Part shown: in pieces, positions 49,205-50,011 of the stretch | Layout of the letters: each line of letters opens with the position of its first letter | How positions within the stretch are numbered: position 1 is the first letter of the stretch | NCBI GenBank assembly: GCA_010692635.1 | Contig: JAAHGL010000037.1 | Span: forward strand, 1 to 50,011 | Source of the DNA: Symploca sp. SIO2C1 | Lineage (GTDB): Bacteria; Cyanobacteriota; Cyanobacteriia; Cyanobacteriales; Coleofasciculaceae | Direction: 5' to 3' | DNA: 50,011 nucleotides | Translations under genes and position numbers: made by a program | Notes under the pieces: model-generated | The model's database searches: none | Told to the model about the DNA's origin: nothing | What the model saw: only the letters and a program-made list of their open reading frames with translations

Positions 49205-50011
49205 TCAACTGCCGTTTGCATCCTGTCGAAGCTGTTCAAGGTTTTTGCGAACTATTTTAGTGTGGGGATGCTCATTCCCTAAGAGCTTTTCACACAACTC
49301 AAGTGCTTGTTGATAGAGAGGTTCCGCCTCCTCATACCTCCCTTGTGAATCGTAGAGTGCTGCCAGATTATTGATGCTATTAGCCACATCGGGATGTTCA
49401 TTACCTAAAAACTTTTTCCTCAACTCAAGTGCTTGGAGATAGAGAAGTTCTGCCTCCTCATACCTCCCTTGTGAATGGTAGAGATATGCCAGATTATTGA
49501 TGCTATTAGCCACATCGGGATGTTCATTACCTAAAAACTTTTTCCTCAACTCAAGTGCTTGGAGATAGAGAAGTTCAGCTTCCTCATACCTCCCTTGTAA
49601 ATTGTAGAGATATGCCAGATTATTGATGCTAGTAGCCACATTGGGATGCTTATGACCGAAGAGCTTTTTCCACAATGCAAGTGTTTGGAGCAAGAGAGGT
49701 TCTGCTTCCTCACACCTCCCTTGTAAATTGTAGAGATATGCAAGATTGTGGATGCTAGTAGCTATGTCAGGATGTTCATTACCCAAGAGCTTTCTTAACA
49801 ACGCAAGTGCTTGGAGATAGAGAAGTTCTGCTTCATCATACCTCCCTTGTGAATGGTAGAGATATGCCAGATTGTTGATGCTACTAGCTATATCGGGATG
49901 TTCATTACCCAAGAGCTTTTTCCTTAATTCAAGTGCTTGTAGATGTAGGGGTTCTGCCTCTTCATACCTCCCTTGTGAGTTGTAGAGATATGCAAGATTG
50001 TGGATGCTAGT
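49205..50011 (-). CDS. NB-ARC/TPR protein, C-terminal TPR part
   Basis: The minus frame runs from the right edge to a TGA at 49205 and encodes further 42-residue TPRs (INNLAYLYHSQGRYEEAELL, then YLQALELRKKFLGNEHPD types). The cap is HTKIVRKNLEQLRQD. Joined at the terminal repeat to the left-edge segment, it gives about eight TPRs and an ORF of about 795 residues. Repeat units are over 90 per cent alike, so the copy number may be collapsed or wrong. Confidence 0.85.
   Translation of the reverse strand, partial: TSIHNLAYLYNSQGRYEEAEPLHLQALELRKKLLGNEHPDIASSINNLAYLYHSQGRYDEAELLYLQALALLRKLLGNEHPDIATSIHNLAYLYNLQGRCEEAEPLLLQTLALWKKLFGHKHPNVATSINNLAYLYNLQGRYEEAELLYLQALELRKKFLGNEHPDVANSINNLAYLYHSQGRYEEAELLYLQALELRKKFLGNEHPDVANSINNLAALYDSQGRYEEAEPLYQQALELCEKLLGNEHPHTKIVRKNLEQLRQDANGS
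49891..50011. repeat. Right copy of 121-bp terminal direct repeat
   Basis: Identical to bases 1-121; see the left copy for what it implies about circularity. Confidence 0.95.

Overview
The window reads as a myovirus-type temperate phage, or phage-plasmid, of a cyanobacterium. Reasons: the HIP1 octamer GCGATCGC and its core CGATCG occur throughout; there are heptanucleotide tandem repeats, small inverted-repeat (MITE-like) elements and a CRISPR repeat of cyanobacterial style; and there is an NB-ARC/TPR protein of the kind common in these bacteria. The first and last 121 bases are identical. If real, this closes the molecule into a 49,890-bp circle and joins the two halves of the NB-ARC/TPR gene in frame. 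The repeat lies inside a TPR array that also carries a 116-bp exact internal repeat, so the closure could be an assembly artefact.

Layout. 1-2.1 kb (minus): a STAND ATPase (NB-ARC plus TPR), separated by one in-frame TGA from a small helical domain. 2.3-3.7 kb (minus): tail fibre-like and gp25/W-like baseplate genes. 3.8-9.7 kb (minus): DNA modification and recombination: a C5-cytosine methyltransferase, a coiled-coil/SAP-like protein, a DUF4326 protein, a Rad52-like annealing protein split by a UCC-UGA +1 frameshift, and a DpdA-like transglycosylase; a mini CRISPR array lies at 5.6 kb. 10.1-20.4 kb: small DNA-binding proteins mixed with cargo (lipoprotein, HNH/SUKH toxin-immunity pair, AMOP-like secreted protein), a tyrosine recombinase and several operator clusters. 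20.5-21 kb: 12-bp-spaced iteron-like repeats. 21-30 kb (plus): coiled-coil membrane proteins, a PD-(D/E)XK-like nuclease, an SF2 helicase, a ParB-HTH-adenine methyltransferase fusion and a DUF932 protein. 30-48.5 kb (plus): small and large terminase, tailspike-like protein, portal, scaffold, decoration, major capsid, head-tail connectors, tail sheath, tail tube, frameshifted tail chaperone, tape measure, gpU-like and gpD-like proteins. One HIP1-free opposite-strand gene flanked by inverted repeats interrupts the head module. 48.5-49.2 kb: non-coding, packed with dispersed repeats; then the end of the TPR gene.

The most striking feature outside the genes is a family of 17 short palindromes (consensus GTCCCATNATGGGAAC). 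Nearly all sit within about 75 bases after a stop codon of a phage-core gene, on either strand, and none lies in the HIP1-free cargo islands. I recognise no lysis genes, spike (gpV), gpJ, gpI, replicative polymerase or CI-type repressor, so the element is either partly defective or uses unrecognised versions.
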